From Massilia sp. UBA2604 (lineage in GTDB: Bacteria; Pseudomonadota; Gammaproteobacteria; Burkholderiales; Burkholderiaceae_D): a stretch of 14,654 nucleotides of DNA. The notes under the pieces are model-generated. The model made no database searches, was not told where the DNA came from, and was given only the letters and a program-made list of their open reading frames with translations. Both the position numbers and the translations under genes were made by a program. The number at the start of each line of letters is the position of its first letter. Positions within the stretch are counted from its first letter, which is position 1. The stretch spans positions 1-14,654 of the forward strand of contig DDKG01000025.1 of NCBI GenBank assembly GCA_002339265.1. Direction: 5' to 3'. Positions 6,612-12,841 of the stretch are shown here, piece by piece.

Positions 6612-8369
6612 ATGGCAGGAGCAAGCCTGGGACAGACGATCGGACCCGTGGTCGTCCTGATGGGGGCGGCCGTGATCGCCGTGCCGCTCTTCAGAAGGCT
6701 CGGCCTGGGAGCGGTGCTCGGCTATTTTGGCGCGGGCATCCTGGTCGGGCCGTCGGTGTTCGGCCTGTTCACTGACGCCCGGTCGATCCTGCATATCTCC
6801 GAGCTGGGCGTGGTGATGTTCCTGTTCGTGATCGGGCTGGAACTGCGGCCGCACAAGCTGTGGGCGATGCGCGGCCAGATCTTCGGCCTGGGGCTGGCCC
6901 AGGTTGCCGCCGCGACCGCCGCGCTGGCGCTGACCGGCTATGCGGTGTTCGGCCTGTCCGGGCCGGCCGCCTTCGTCGCCGGGGCGGGTTTCGTGCTGTC
7001 CTCCACCGCCGTCATCATGACGGTACTGCAGGACCGCGGCGAGATCGCGACCGAGCAGGGGCAGAAGTCGGTCGCCATCCTGCTGTTCGAGGACTTGATG
7101 ATCGTGCCGCTGCTGGCGGTGGTCGCTTTCATGTCGCCGCTGTCCGGCGGCCAGTCGGGGTGGTCCGGCGTGCTGCTGGCGGTGGCCGCCGTGGCGGCGC
7201 TGCTGGGCGTGGCGCGCTGGGGCCTCGACCCGTTCTTCGCCTTGCTGGCCAAGGCGCGCACGCGCGAAGTGCTGACCGCCGGCGCGCTGCTGGTCGTGCT
7301 GTGCGCGGCGCTGCTGATGGAATACGCGGGCCTGTCGATGGCGATGGGCGCCTTCCTGGCCGGTGTGATGCTGTCGAGTTCCAGCTACCGGCACCAGATC
7401 GAAAGCGATATCGAACCGTTCCGCGGCCTGCTCATGGGATTGTTCTTTTTGGCGGTCGGCATGTCGCTCGACCTGTCCATCGTCGCCGCCGAGTGGCCGC
7501 TGCTGCTGGCGATGCTGTTCTGGTTCATGGTCGCGAAAGGCGTCGTGGTGCATGCGGTCGCGCGCCTGTTCGGCGCCTCCAACCGCGAGGCCCTGCACCG
7601 CACCTCGATGTTCCTGCAGGGCGGCGAGTTCGCCTTCGTGCTGTACGCCGCGGCCCTGTCGGCCGGCGTGCTCGACGAGCGCGAGAACGCCTTGTTCGCC
7701 ACCGTCGTGATCCTCTCGATGGCGGTATCGCCCCTCCTGACGCTCGTGGCCGACCGCTTCCTGCGCCTCGAGAAATCGATGGACGGCGTCGAGCATGCGC
7801 GCGACCTGAAAGGGCGGGTTCTCGTCATCGGCTTCGGTCGTTTCGGCCAGATCGCCTCGCAGGTGCTGCTGTCCAAGGGTGTCAGGCTGACGGTGATCGA
7901 CAAGGATCCCGACCGCATCCGCGTCGCGCAGCGCTTCGACTTCAAGGTGTTCTTTGGCGAGGGCACCAGGCTGGAGACCATGCGCCATTCCGGCGCCGCC
8001 GAAGCCGATGCGATCATGGTCTGCGTCGACGAGCCCAAGGCCGCGAGCGAGATCGTGGCGCTGGCGAAGCGCGAGTTCCCGCAGGCCCGGCTGCTGGTGC
8101 GCAGCTACGATCGCGACCATGCCCTTACCCTGATCCGGGCCGGCGTCGATTTCCAGATCCGCGAGACCGTCGAATCGGCCTACCTGATGGGCGCCGAGGG
8201 CCTGCGCGCGCTGGGCGTTGCCGAAGCCGCCGTGAAGGAGGCGGCGGACGATACCCGCCGGCGCGATGCCGAGCGGCTGGCCGCGCAAATCGATGGCGAC
8301 GAGCTGTCGGGCCGCGATCGCCTGCACCTTCCCGTGATGCCGCAACCGCTGGGCAAGCCGTCGGCCTAG
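6612..8369 (+). CDS. KefB/KefC-type monovalent cation:proton antiporter (CPA2) with C-terminal RCK/TrkA-N domain
   Basis: This predicted inner-membrane protein of 585 aa exchanges K+ (or Na+) for H+. About 12 hydrophobic segments fill residues 10-385, including GVVMFLFVIGLELRP (66-80), FVLSSTAVIMTVLQDRGE (127-144) and the KefC-like motif HQIESDIEPFRGLLMGLFF (261-279). In KefC the acidic part of this motif helps hold the pathway closed. Residues about 400-540 form a Rossmann-type RCK domain: GRVLVIGFGRFG with Gly-rich loop 407-412 and the ribose-binding acid Asp430 (TVIDKD). The length is close to KefC (620) and YbaL (558). Glutathione gating is known for KefB/C but cannot be claimed here, and no KefF/KefG-like partner gene lies nearby. 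Start ATG 6612 has GAGGAG five bases upstream; the preceding TTG is too close to it. First gene of a plus-strand run, 50 bases before the LysR gene. Confidence 0.92.
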   Translation: MAGASLGQTIGPVVVLMGAAVIAVPLFRRLGLGAVLGYFGAGILVGPSVFGLFTDARSILHISELGVVMFLFVIGLELRPHKLWAMRGQIFGLGLAQVAAATAALALTGYAVFGLSGPAAFVAGAGFVLSSTAVIMTVLQDRGEIATEQGQKSVAILLFEDLMIVPLLAVVAFMSPLSGGQSGWSGVLLAVAAVAALLGVARWGLDPFFALLAKARTREVLTAGALLVVLCAALLMEYAGLSMAMGAFLAGVMLSSSSYRHQIESDIEPFRGLLMGLFFLAVGMSLDLSIVAAEWPLLLAMLFWFMVAKGVVVHAVARLFGASNREALHRTSMFLQGGEFAFVLYAAALSAGVLDERENALFATVVILSMAVSPLLTLVADRFLRLEKSMDGVEHARDLKGRVLVIGFGRFGQIASQVLLSKGVRLTVIDKDPDRIRVAQRFDFKVFFGEGTRLETMRHSGAAEADAIMVCVDEPKAASEIVALAKREFPQARLLVRSYDRDHALTLIRAGVDFQIRETVESAYLMGAEGLRALGVAEAAVKEAADDTRRRDAERLAAQIDGDELSGRDRLHLPVMPQPLGKPSA

Positions 8370-8419
8370 CCGAAGGTATCATCTCAGCGACGCCGCATGG
8401 CACAACCGGGAGCATCGTA

Positions 8420-9319
8420 GTGGATATCGAAGAGCTGCAGACATTCGTGGAGGTCGCCGACGCCGGCGGCATTTCGGCGGCGGCGCTCCGGCTGGGCGTA
8501 TCGAAGTCAATCGTCAGCCGGCGCCTGGCCCGGCTCGAGGAGGAGCTGGGCATCCAGCTGCTGTCCCGCACCACCCGCGGCGCCGCGCTTACCGAGGCCG
8601 GCACGACCTTCCGCGACTACGCGGCCAGGGTCTGCGCCGAGATCGCCCTGGCGCGCGAGACGATCCTGCCCGCCGGCGAACTGCGCGGACGCCTGCGCAT
8701 CGCCGCGCCGCTGTCGTTCGGGCCGACCCACTTCGCCCCGGTGCTGGCGGAGATGGCGCGGCTTCACCCGCGGCTGCATGTCCACACCTGCTACAGCGAT
8801 CACAACGTCGACCTCATCGCGGACGGCTACGACTGCGCGATCCGGCTCGGCTACCTGCAGGATTCCAACCTGGTGGCGCGGCGGATCGGGCCGATCTATG
8901 GGCACACCGTCGCGAGTCCCGCCTACATCGCCGTCCACGGGGGGCCCGAGACGCCGGACCAGCTGCTGTCGCACCAGGCTCTGATGCAGGGCACCGAGGC
9001 ATGGCAGTTCATGGATGGCGACAAGATCGTGTCGGTGCGGCCGCAGGGCCGCTTCAAGGCCGACAACGGCACGGCGCTGGTCGCCGCCGCGCTGGCGGGA
9101 CTGGGCATCGCCTATCTTCCCTATGGCCTGATGCATGAACACCTGGATGCCGGCACACTCGTCCCGGTCATGACGCGCTATCCGCCGCCGCCGGCCGGCG
9201 CCTACGTGGTGCGACCGCCCGGCCAGCATCCGGCGCGAAAGATCCGACTCCTGACCGATCTGCTGGTGGCGTATTTCGACACCAAGCCGCCGATCGCCAG
9301 CGCCTGGCCCCGCGCCTAG
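8420..9319 (+). CDS. LysR-type transcriptional regulator
   Basis: A 299-aa cytoplasmic regulator with the standard layout. The N-terminal winged helix-turn-helix comprises ELQTFVEVADAGGISAAALRLGVSKSIVSRRLARLEEELGIQLLSRTTRGAALTEAG (about 4-60), followed by a linker helix. The effector-binding domain runs from about 90 (GRLRIAAPLSFGPTHFAPVLAEM) to 290, with the usual DCAIRLGYLQDSNLVARRI stretch. It resembles the subgroup of LysR proteins that often sit beside oxidoreductase or pirin genes. The GTG start at 8420 is preceded by GGGAG seven bases upstream. It is followed 28 bases later by the pirin gene on the same strand, so the two are probably co-transcribed, unlike the usual divergent LysR-target layout. 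A T run (TTTTTTT, 9320-9326) follows the stop and a short GCCAG/CTGGC stem overlaps the gene end, but the spacing is too long for a convincing terminator. Confidence 0.93.
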   Translation: MDIEELQTFVEVADAGGISAAALRLGVSKSIVSRRLARLEEELGIQLLSRTTRGAALTEAGTTFRDYAARVCAEIALARETILPAGELRGRLRIAAPLSFGPTHFAPVLAEMARLHPRLHVHTCYSDHNVDLIADGYDCAIRLGYLQDSNLVARRIGPIYGHTVASPAYIAVHGGPETPDQLLSHQALMQGTEAWQFMDGDKIVSVRPQGRFKADNGTALVAAALAGLGIAYLPYGLMHEHLDAGTLVPVMTRYPPPPAGAYVVRPPGQHPARKIRLLTDLLVAYFDTKPPIASAWPRA

Positions 9320-9347
9320 TTTTTTTAATCCGATAATGGAGACAACC

Positions 9348-10235
9348 ATGATTGACATGATCATCGAGCAGCGCCGCCGCAGCCTGGGCGGCAGTTTCGA
9401 AGTCGGCCGCGTGCTGCCTTTCGCCAAGCGGCGCATGGTGGGGCCGTTCATCTTCTTCGACCACATCGGGCCGATCGACCTGGCGCCGGGACTCGACCGC
9501 AGCGCCGACGTGCGCGCGCATCCGCACATCGGCCTGTCGACCGTCACTTACCTGTTTTCGGGCCAGATCATGCACCGCGACAGCCTGGGTTATGAGTTGC
9601 CGATCCATCCGCACGAAGTCAACTGGATGACCGCGGGCAGCGGCATCACGCACAGCGAACGCTTCGAGCATGCGCGGGTGCACGGCGACCGCCTGCACGG
9701 CATCCAGGCCTGGGTCGCGCTGCCCGATGGGATGGAAGAAATCGCGCCGTCGTTCTCGCACCATTCGGGCGCCGACCTGCCGTCCTGGCAGGATGGCGGC
9801 GTCACTGGACAGCTCATCGCCGGCAGCGCCTACGGCCTGAGCGCCGGCGCCAAGACCTGTTCGCCGCTGTTCTACGCTCATCTCGACATGCAGCCGGGAT
9901 CGACCGCCGAGATCCCCTCCGGCTTCAAGGAGCGCGCGCTGTACATCGCCACCGGCGCGGTAGAGATGGACGGCATGCGCCACGAGAGCGGCCGCATGCT
10001 GGTGCTGGGTGCCGCGGCCTCGCGCGTGAAGGCGCTGGAGCACGCGACCGTGATGGTGCTGGGCGGGGAGCCGGTCGGCGAACGCCACCTGTACTGGAAC
10101 TTCGTGTCGTCGTCCAAGGACCGCCTGGCGCAGGCGGCGGAGGACTGGAAAGCGGGCAGGATGAAGCTGCCGGATGCGGACGACAAGGAGTTCACCCCGC
10201 TGCCGGATGCGCCGCCACCGCCAGTCAGGGCATAG
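9348..10235 (+). CDS. Pirin family protein (metal-binding bicupin)
   Basis: A 295-aa cytoplasmic bicupin. Pirins bind Fe2+ or similar metal; some bacterial members oxidise flavonols such as quercetin, others act as redox-sensing partner proteins, so the substrate is open. The N-terminal cupin carries all four metal ligands: His58 and His60 in HPHIGLSTVTYLF, and His102 and Glu104 in NWMTAGSGITHSER. The second cupin follows from about residue 165 to 255 (FYAHLDMQPGSTAEIPSGFKERALYIATG ... HLYWNFVSSSKDRLAQAAEDW), ending with the typical pirin C-terminal WNFVSSS block. The start is ATG 9348 because GGAGA lies six bases upstream; the in-frame ATG at 9336 overlaps that site and has none of its own. 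It is 28 bases after the LysR gene and 37 before the next. Confidence 0.94.
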   Translation: MIDMIIEQRRRSLGGSFEVGRVLPFAKRRMVGPFIFFDHIGPIDLAPGLDRSADVRAHPHIGLSTVTYLFSGQIMHRDSLGYELPIHPHEVNWMTAGSGITHSERFEHARVHGDRLHGIQAWVALPDGMEEIAPSFSHHSGADLPSWQDGGVTGQLIAGSAYGLSAGAKTCSPLFYAHLDMQPGSTAEIPSGFKERALYIATGAVEMDGMRHESGRMLVLGAAASRVKALEHATVMVLGGEPVGERHLYWNFVSSSKDRLAQAAEDWKAGRMKLPDADDKEFTPLPDAPPPPVRA

Positions 10236-10272
10236 CCGTCATTCATTCATCACTTCCCTGAAAGGTCCTGCC

Positions 10273-11001
10273 TTGTCGACCGACCAATTCCTTATCGGCC
10301 TCGAGATGGATGTCGCCTATCCTGAATTCCAGGTCAGCCTGACGTTGCTGTCATCGACGCAGCTGAAATTCGAGATCAAGGACGGGCCGTTCGCCCGTGC
10401 CGAGATCGTCGCCATCCAGGTCGTCCCGCTGGGTAATGGCATGTTCGCCGTGAGCTGGCAGGAAAACAGCGGCGCCAGCGTCGTGAACGTCCAGGACTAC
10501 GACCGTGGCGTGGTCCATTCGTATGCGACGCTGCCGGACGGCCGGTTCCTGCGCATGAAAGGCGCCATGACCGTCACCCGGTCCGCGCAAAAGGCGTCCG
10601 ACGAGCGGCCGCAACGCAACAAGGCGCTGGTGCTCGAGGCAATGACCTCGCTGTTCCAGGCGCACGATGCGTCGGCGGTCGACCGCCTCTATGCCGCGGA
10701 TTACATCCAGCACAATCCCGACATTCCGCAGGGGCGCGACGCCCTGCGGACGCTGGTGGCCGGCATGTCGAAAGAGGTGTACTACGAGCCGGGCATGATG
10801 GTGGCCGAGGGCGACCTCGTCGCCATTCACGGTCGCATTCGCGGCTGGGCCGAGGCGCCGCAGGTGGTGGTCGATCTGTTCCGCATCGAGGATGGCAGGT
10901 TGGCCGAGCACTGGGACGTGTTACAGGATGAGGCGCCGGTCAGGGCGTCCGGCAGTGTGCCGATGTTCGATCCTCGCGAAGGACAGCGTCTCCCTCGATG
11001 A
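10273..11001 (+). CDS. Two-domain protein: MoaF-like N-terminus and SnoaL/NTF2-like C-terminus
   Basis: A 242-aa soluble protein of unknown function. Residues 1 to about 103 (YPEFQVSLTLLSSTQLKFEI ... FAVSWQENSGASVVNVQDYDRGVVHSYATLPDGRFLRMKGAMT) resemble the small beta-barrel domain related to MoaF. This assignment comes from sequence flavour and is moderate. Residues about 113-222 (RNKALVLEAMTSLFQAHDASAVDRLYAADYIQHNPDIPQGRDALRTLV ... VDLFRIEDGRLAEHWDVLQDE) are a clear SnoaL-like/NTF2-fold domain with the YIQHNP and EHWDVLQ motifs of predicted polyketide-cyclase-like or ester-hydrolase members. A charged linker joins them. The start is TTG 10273, with AAAGG seven bases upstream; ATG at residue 12 is an alternative. 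Last of the four-gene plus-strand run, 37 bases after the pirin gene. Its last 20 codons overlap the end of the convergent MaoC-like gene. Confidence 0.8.
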   Translation: MSTDQFLIGLEMDVAYPEFQVSLTLLSSTQLKFEIKDGPFARAEIVAIQVVPLGNGMFAVSWQENSGASVVNVQDYDRGVVHSYATLPDGRFLRMKGAMTVTRSAQKASDERPQRNKALVLEAMTSLFQAHDASAVDRLYAADYIQHNPDIPQGRDALRTLVAGMSKEVYYEPGMMVAEGDLVAIHGRIRGWAEAPQVVVDLFRIEDGRLAEHWDVLQDEAPVRASGSVPMFDPREGQRLPR

Positions 11002-11815
11002 CGATGCGGCCGTTGCACGCGGCCGCGAACCCGTCTCTCGCATCGCCCTGGAACAGCGCAACGCTCGCACCCAGCGGCACCGGCTGGCGGAAGCGGCACC
11101 ATACCGCTGCGAGCTCCTGGCCCGACACCCCCTGCAGCACCGAACATGCCTTCGCCAGCGTGTGCGCGCCGTGGATGATCGGCGTGCGCATGCCCATCAA
11201 ACGCGCCGACCATGGCCACAGGTGGATCGGGTTCCAGTCGCCCGACAGGGCCGCATAGCGCCGCCCGGCGTCATGCGCGACCGTCCATTCGCCAAGCGCC
11301 TTGCCACCCGGTGCGTCGGACTGCGGCGCGGCGCGGCCGGAACGGCTGCCGCGCCGGATGAGATACGTGCTGTCACATGAAAAGGCCAGGCGCTCGCCAT
11401 CGAAGGCGCGCGTCTCCAGCACGGCGTGCAAGGCGCCGTTTGGGGCAGGGGGCGGCAGTTGTACAGTGGTCGTCAGCGCCAGCGGCGCATCGAGCACGAC
11501 CGGGCCATGCATCGCCAGCCGGTTCTCGACGTGGATGAGTCCAGGAATGCGAAACGGGATTGGCTTGGCGAGCATGGTCGCCAGCTGCGCGCGCTGCGCC
11601 AGCAGGTACAGGAAGGTCAGCGGCACTGTATCGTTCCTGAATCCAAACGCGGCGTTATAGCGGCGCACGTGATCGGCGTCGATCCGGTCGAGGCGCCATG
11701 TGGAGCGAACCTGGCCGGTCGACGAGCGCGCCGGACGCTTGAGCAGCGCCCGCAGCAGCATGGCTGCGCCAAAAGGAGGAAGCGAAGGTAGGGAAGATGG
11801 GGGCGGAGTGCTCAT
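10940..11815 (-). CDS. MaoC-like dehydratase / (R)-specific enoyl-CoA hydratase, double hotdog
   Basis: A 291-aa protein of the hydratase-2 type, which adds water to trans-2-enoyl-CoA (or removes it) in fatty-acid or polyhydroxyalkanoate metabolism. The C-terminal hotdog holds the hydratase signature: YAALSGDWNPIHLWPWSARLMGMRTPIIHGAHTLAKA, with the likely catalytic Asp193 and His198 and the HG motif at 215-216. The N-terminal half (about 40-155, VPLTFLYLLAQRAQLATML ... FSCDSTYLIRR) is the degenerate second hotdog of the ~290-aa members. The exact substrate is unknown. ATG 11815 has no ribosome-binding site; TATCCT ends six bases upstream, so a leaderless transcript is conceivable though no -35 is visible. 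Met19 is an alternative start. The 3' end overlaps the convergent SnoaL-like gene by 62 bp. Confidence 0.88.
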   Translation of the reverse strand: MSTPPPSSLPSLPPFGAAMLLRALLKRPARSSTGQVRSTWRLDRIDADHVRRYNAAFGFRNDTVPLTFLYLLAQRAQLATMLAKPIPFRIPGLIHVENRLAMHGPVVLDAPLALTTTVQLPPPAPNGALHAVLETRAFDGERLAFSCDSTYLIRRGSRSGRAAPQSDAPGGKALGEWTVAHDAGRRYAALSGDWNPIHLWPWSARLMGMRTPIIHGAHTLAKACSVLQGVSGQELAAVWCRFRQPVPLGASVALFQGDARDGFAAACNGRIVIEGDAVLREDRTSAHCRTP

Positions 11816-11863
11816 CCGCGCAGGATAGCATCTGCCTTCGCATCGCCGCCCTCGGATGCTGAC

Positions 11864-11881
11864 GCAGCAGGATCGTGCTGC
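11864..11881. repeat. Small inverted repeat between divergent genes
   Basis: GCAGCA (11864-11869) and TGCTGC (11876-11881) flank six bases in the 164-base gap between the divergent MaoC-like and YcaC-like genes. It could be a regulator site for either, but a 6-bp stem is weak evidence. I find no convincing promoter in this gap. Confidence 0.25.
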
Positions 11882-11979
11882 CAACCGCAGGAACCGTCAT
11901 TGTCGCTCGATTAACGCATTGCTACCTTATTGGTTCCCAGGCGCGCCCCGGCGCTTGGCTAATTTAAGGGATAGACCAA

Positions 11980-12624
11980 ATGAGCAAGAATGGACTCAAG
12001 GCGCTCCTGCGTCCGGAAGACAGCATCGTCGTCCTCATCGATCACCAGCCGTTCCAGTTCGCCTGCCTGAAGAGCCACGAACCAACCATGATCATGAATA
12101 ATGTGGTTGGCCTAGCCAAGGCGGCAAAAGTCTTCAATGTGCCGACAATCCTGACCACCGTGCTGGAAGAGCGCGGCGGCTACATCATCAAGGAGCTGCA
12201 GGCTGTGTTCCCGGAACAGAAGCCGATCGATCGCACCTTCATCAACACCTGGGAAGACAAGAAGGTCACCGACATCGTGAAAAAGAGCGGCCGCAAGCAG
12301 CTGGTGCTGGCCGGCCTGTACACCGAGATCTGCCTGGCGATGCCGGCGATCCAGGCCGCGGGCGAAGACTACGACGTGTTCGTCGTCACCGACGCATCCG
12401 GCGGCGTGAGCGAGGAAGCGCACGACATGGCGGTGCGCCGCATGGTCGCAGCCGGCTGCACGCCGATCACCTGGTTCGCCGTCGTGTCCGAATGGCAGCG
12501 CGACTATGCGCGCGAGAGCACGCTCGAGGGCGTCACCAACATCATCTACGAAAACGGCGGCGCCGCCTCGGTGGCCCTGTCGTGGGAAACGCAACTGCTC
12601 ACCGCGCCCCGTGCCAAAAATTAA
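11980..12624 (+). CDS. YcaC-like cysteine hydrolase (isochorismatase-like family)
   Basis: A 214-aa cytoplasmic hydrolase of the isochorismatase-like fold. The family uses an Asp, a basic residue and a Cys to cleave C-N bonds through a thioester intermediate; the natural substrate of YcaC itself is unknown. Visible are Asp21 in VVLIDHQ, nucleophile Cys118 in LVLAGLYTEICLAMPA, and VFVVTDASGGVSEEAHDMAVRRMVAAGCTPITWFAVVSEWQRDYA, which closely follows E. coli YcaC, where the cysteine is also at 118. The basic residue is probably Arg85, but this is less sure. The length matches YcaC (208). The ATG at 11980 has AAGGG nine bases upstream. Such genes often accompany LysR/pirin genes, but here the MaoC-like gene intervenes. 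Followed by a palindromic repeat element, with cphA convergent. Confidence 0.92.
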   Translation: MSKNGLKALLRPEDSIVVLIDHQPFQFACLKSHEPTMIMNNVVGLAKAAKVFNVPTILTTVLEERGGYIIKELQAVFPEQKPIDRTFINTWEDKKVTDIVKKSGRKQLVLAGLYTEICLAMPAIQAAGEDYDVFVVTDASGGVSEEAHDMAVRRMVAAGCTPITWFAVVSEWQRDYARESTLEGVTNIIYENGGAASVALSWETQLLTAPRAKN

Positions 12625-12644
12625 CCTGGCTGGATTGCCCTTGA

Positions 12645-12781
12645 GTTAACGTAAGAATCGTCGTTCCCGGCCTCGTCGGCCACCTTGGCGGGAACCTAAT
12701 TCTGCAAACGTTTCGACGACGTTAGCAGAACTTGGGTTCCCGCCTGCGCGGGAACGACGTGGTGGCTATTCTTAACCTAAC
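12645..12781. repeat. 137-bp palindromic element, MITE/REPIN-like
   Basis: The gap between the convergent hydrolase and cphA genes is almost wholly a nested inverted repeat. Outer ends GTTAACGTAAGAAT (12645-12658) and ATTCTTAACCTAAC (12768-12781) are inverted with 11 of 14 matching. Inside, CGTCGTTCCCG on the left is mirrored by CGGGAACGACG on the right, GGCGGGAACC by GGGTTCCCGC, and TTCTGCAAACGT by ACGTTAGCAGAA (one mismatch) around a 7-base centre. It has no coding capacity and no transposase, so it would be non-autonomous. It may also act as a two-way transcription barrier. A clear target-site duplication is not visible. Confidence 0.65.
12736..12755. repeat. REP-like palindrome GTTCCCGC/GCGGGAAC
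   Basis: A perfect 8-bp stem with a CTGC loop forms the right-hand unit of the larger element. Its sequence is of the kind scattered between genes in many betaproteobacteria. The left-hand partner near 12660-12700 has the same stem flanks but a longer, altered loop, giving two units in inverted orientation. Confidence 0.65.
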
Positions 12782-12803
12782 GCCATCAAGGTCTGACCGG
12801 ATT

Positions 12804-12830
12804 GCGGGGAACGGCCAGGCCGTCCCCCGC
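12804..12830 (-). terminator. Strong hairpin after cphA
   Basis: Read on the minus strand, this begins 12 bases after the cphA stop and folds into an 11-bp stem (GCGGGG paired with CCCCGC, then a G-U pair and ACGG/CCGT) with a 5-base loop. No T run follows, so it is either a non-canonical terminator or a structure protecting the 3' end of the mRNA. Confidence 0.5.
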
Positions 12831-12841
12831 GGAGCAAGGAC

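Noticed and set aside
6424..6612. 62-codon frame starting at TTG and ending TGATG over the kef-type start, with AGGA seven bases upstream; could be a coupled leader gene.
   Set aside because: Third positions are much less GC-rich than in true genes here, the product is unlike any family I know, and the TTG coincides with the proposed -35 element.
9293..9326. Stem GCCAG/CTGGC plus seven Ts after the LysR gene as a terminator.
   Set aside because: About 12 bases separate the stem from the T run and the stem is only five pairs, so termination between LysR and pirin genes is not supported.
11900..11928. TTGTCG with 17-base spacing to TACCTT as promoter of the YcaC-like gene.
   Set aside because: The -10 has only three of six consensus bases; I could not support it over chance.
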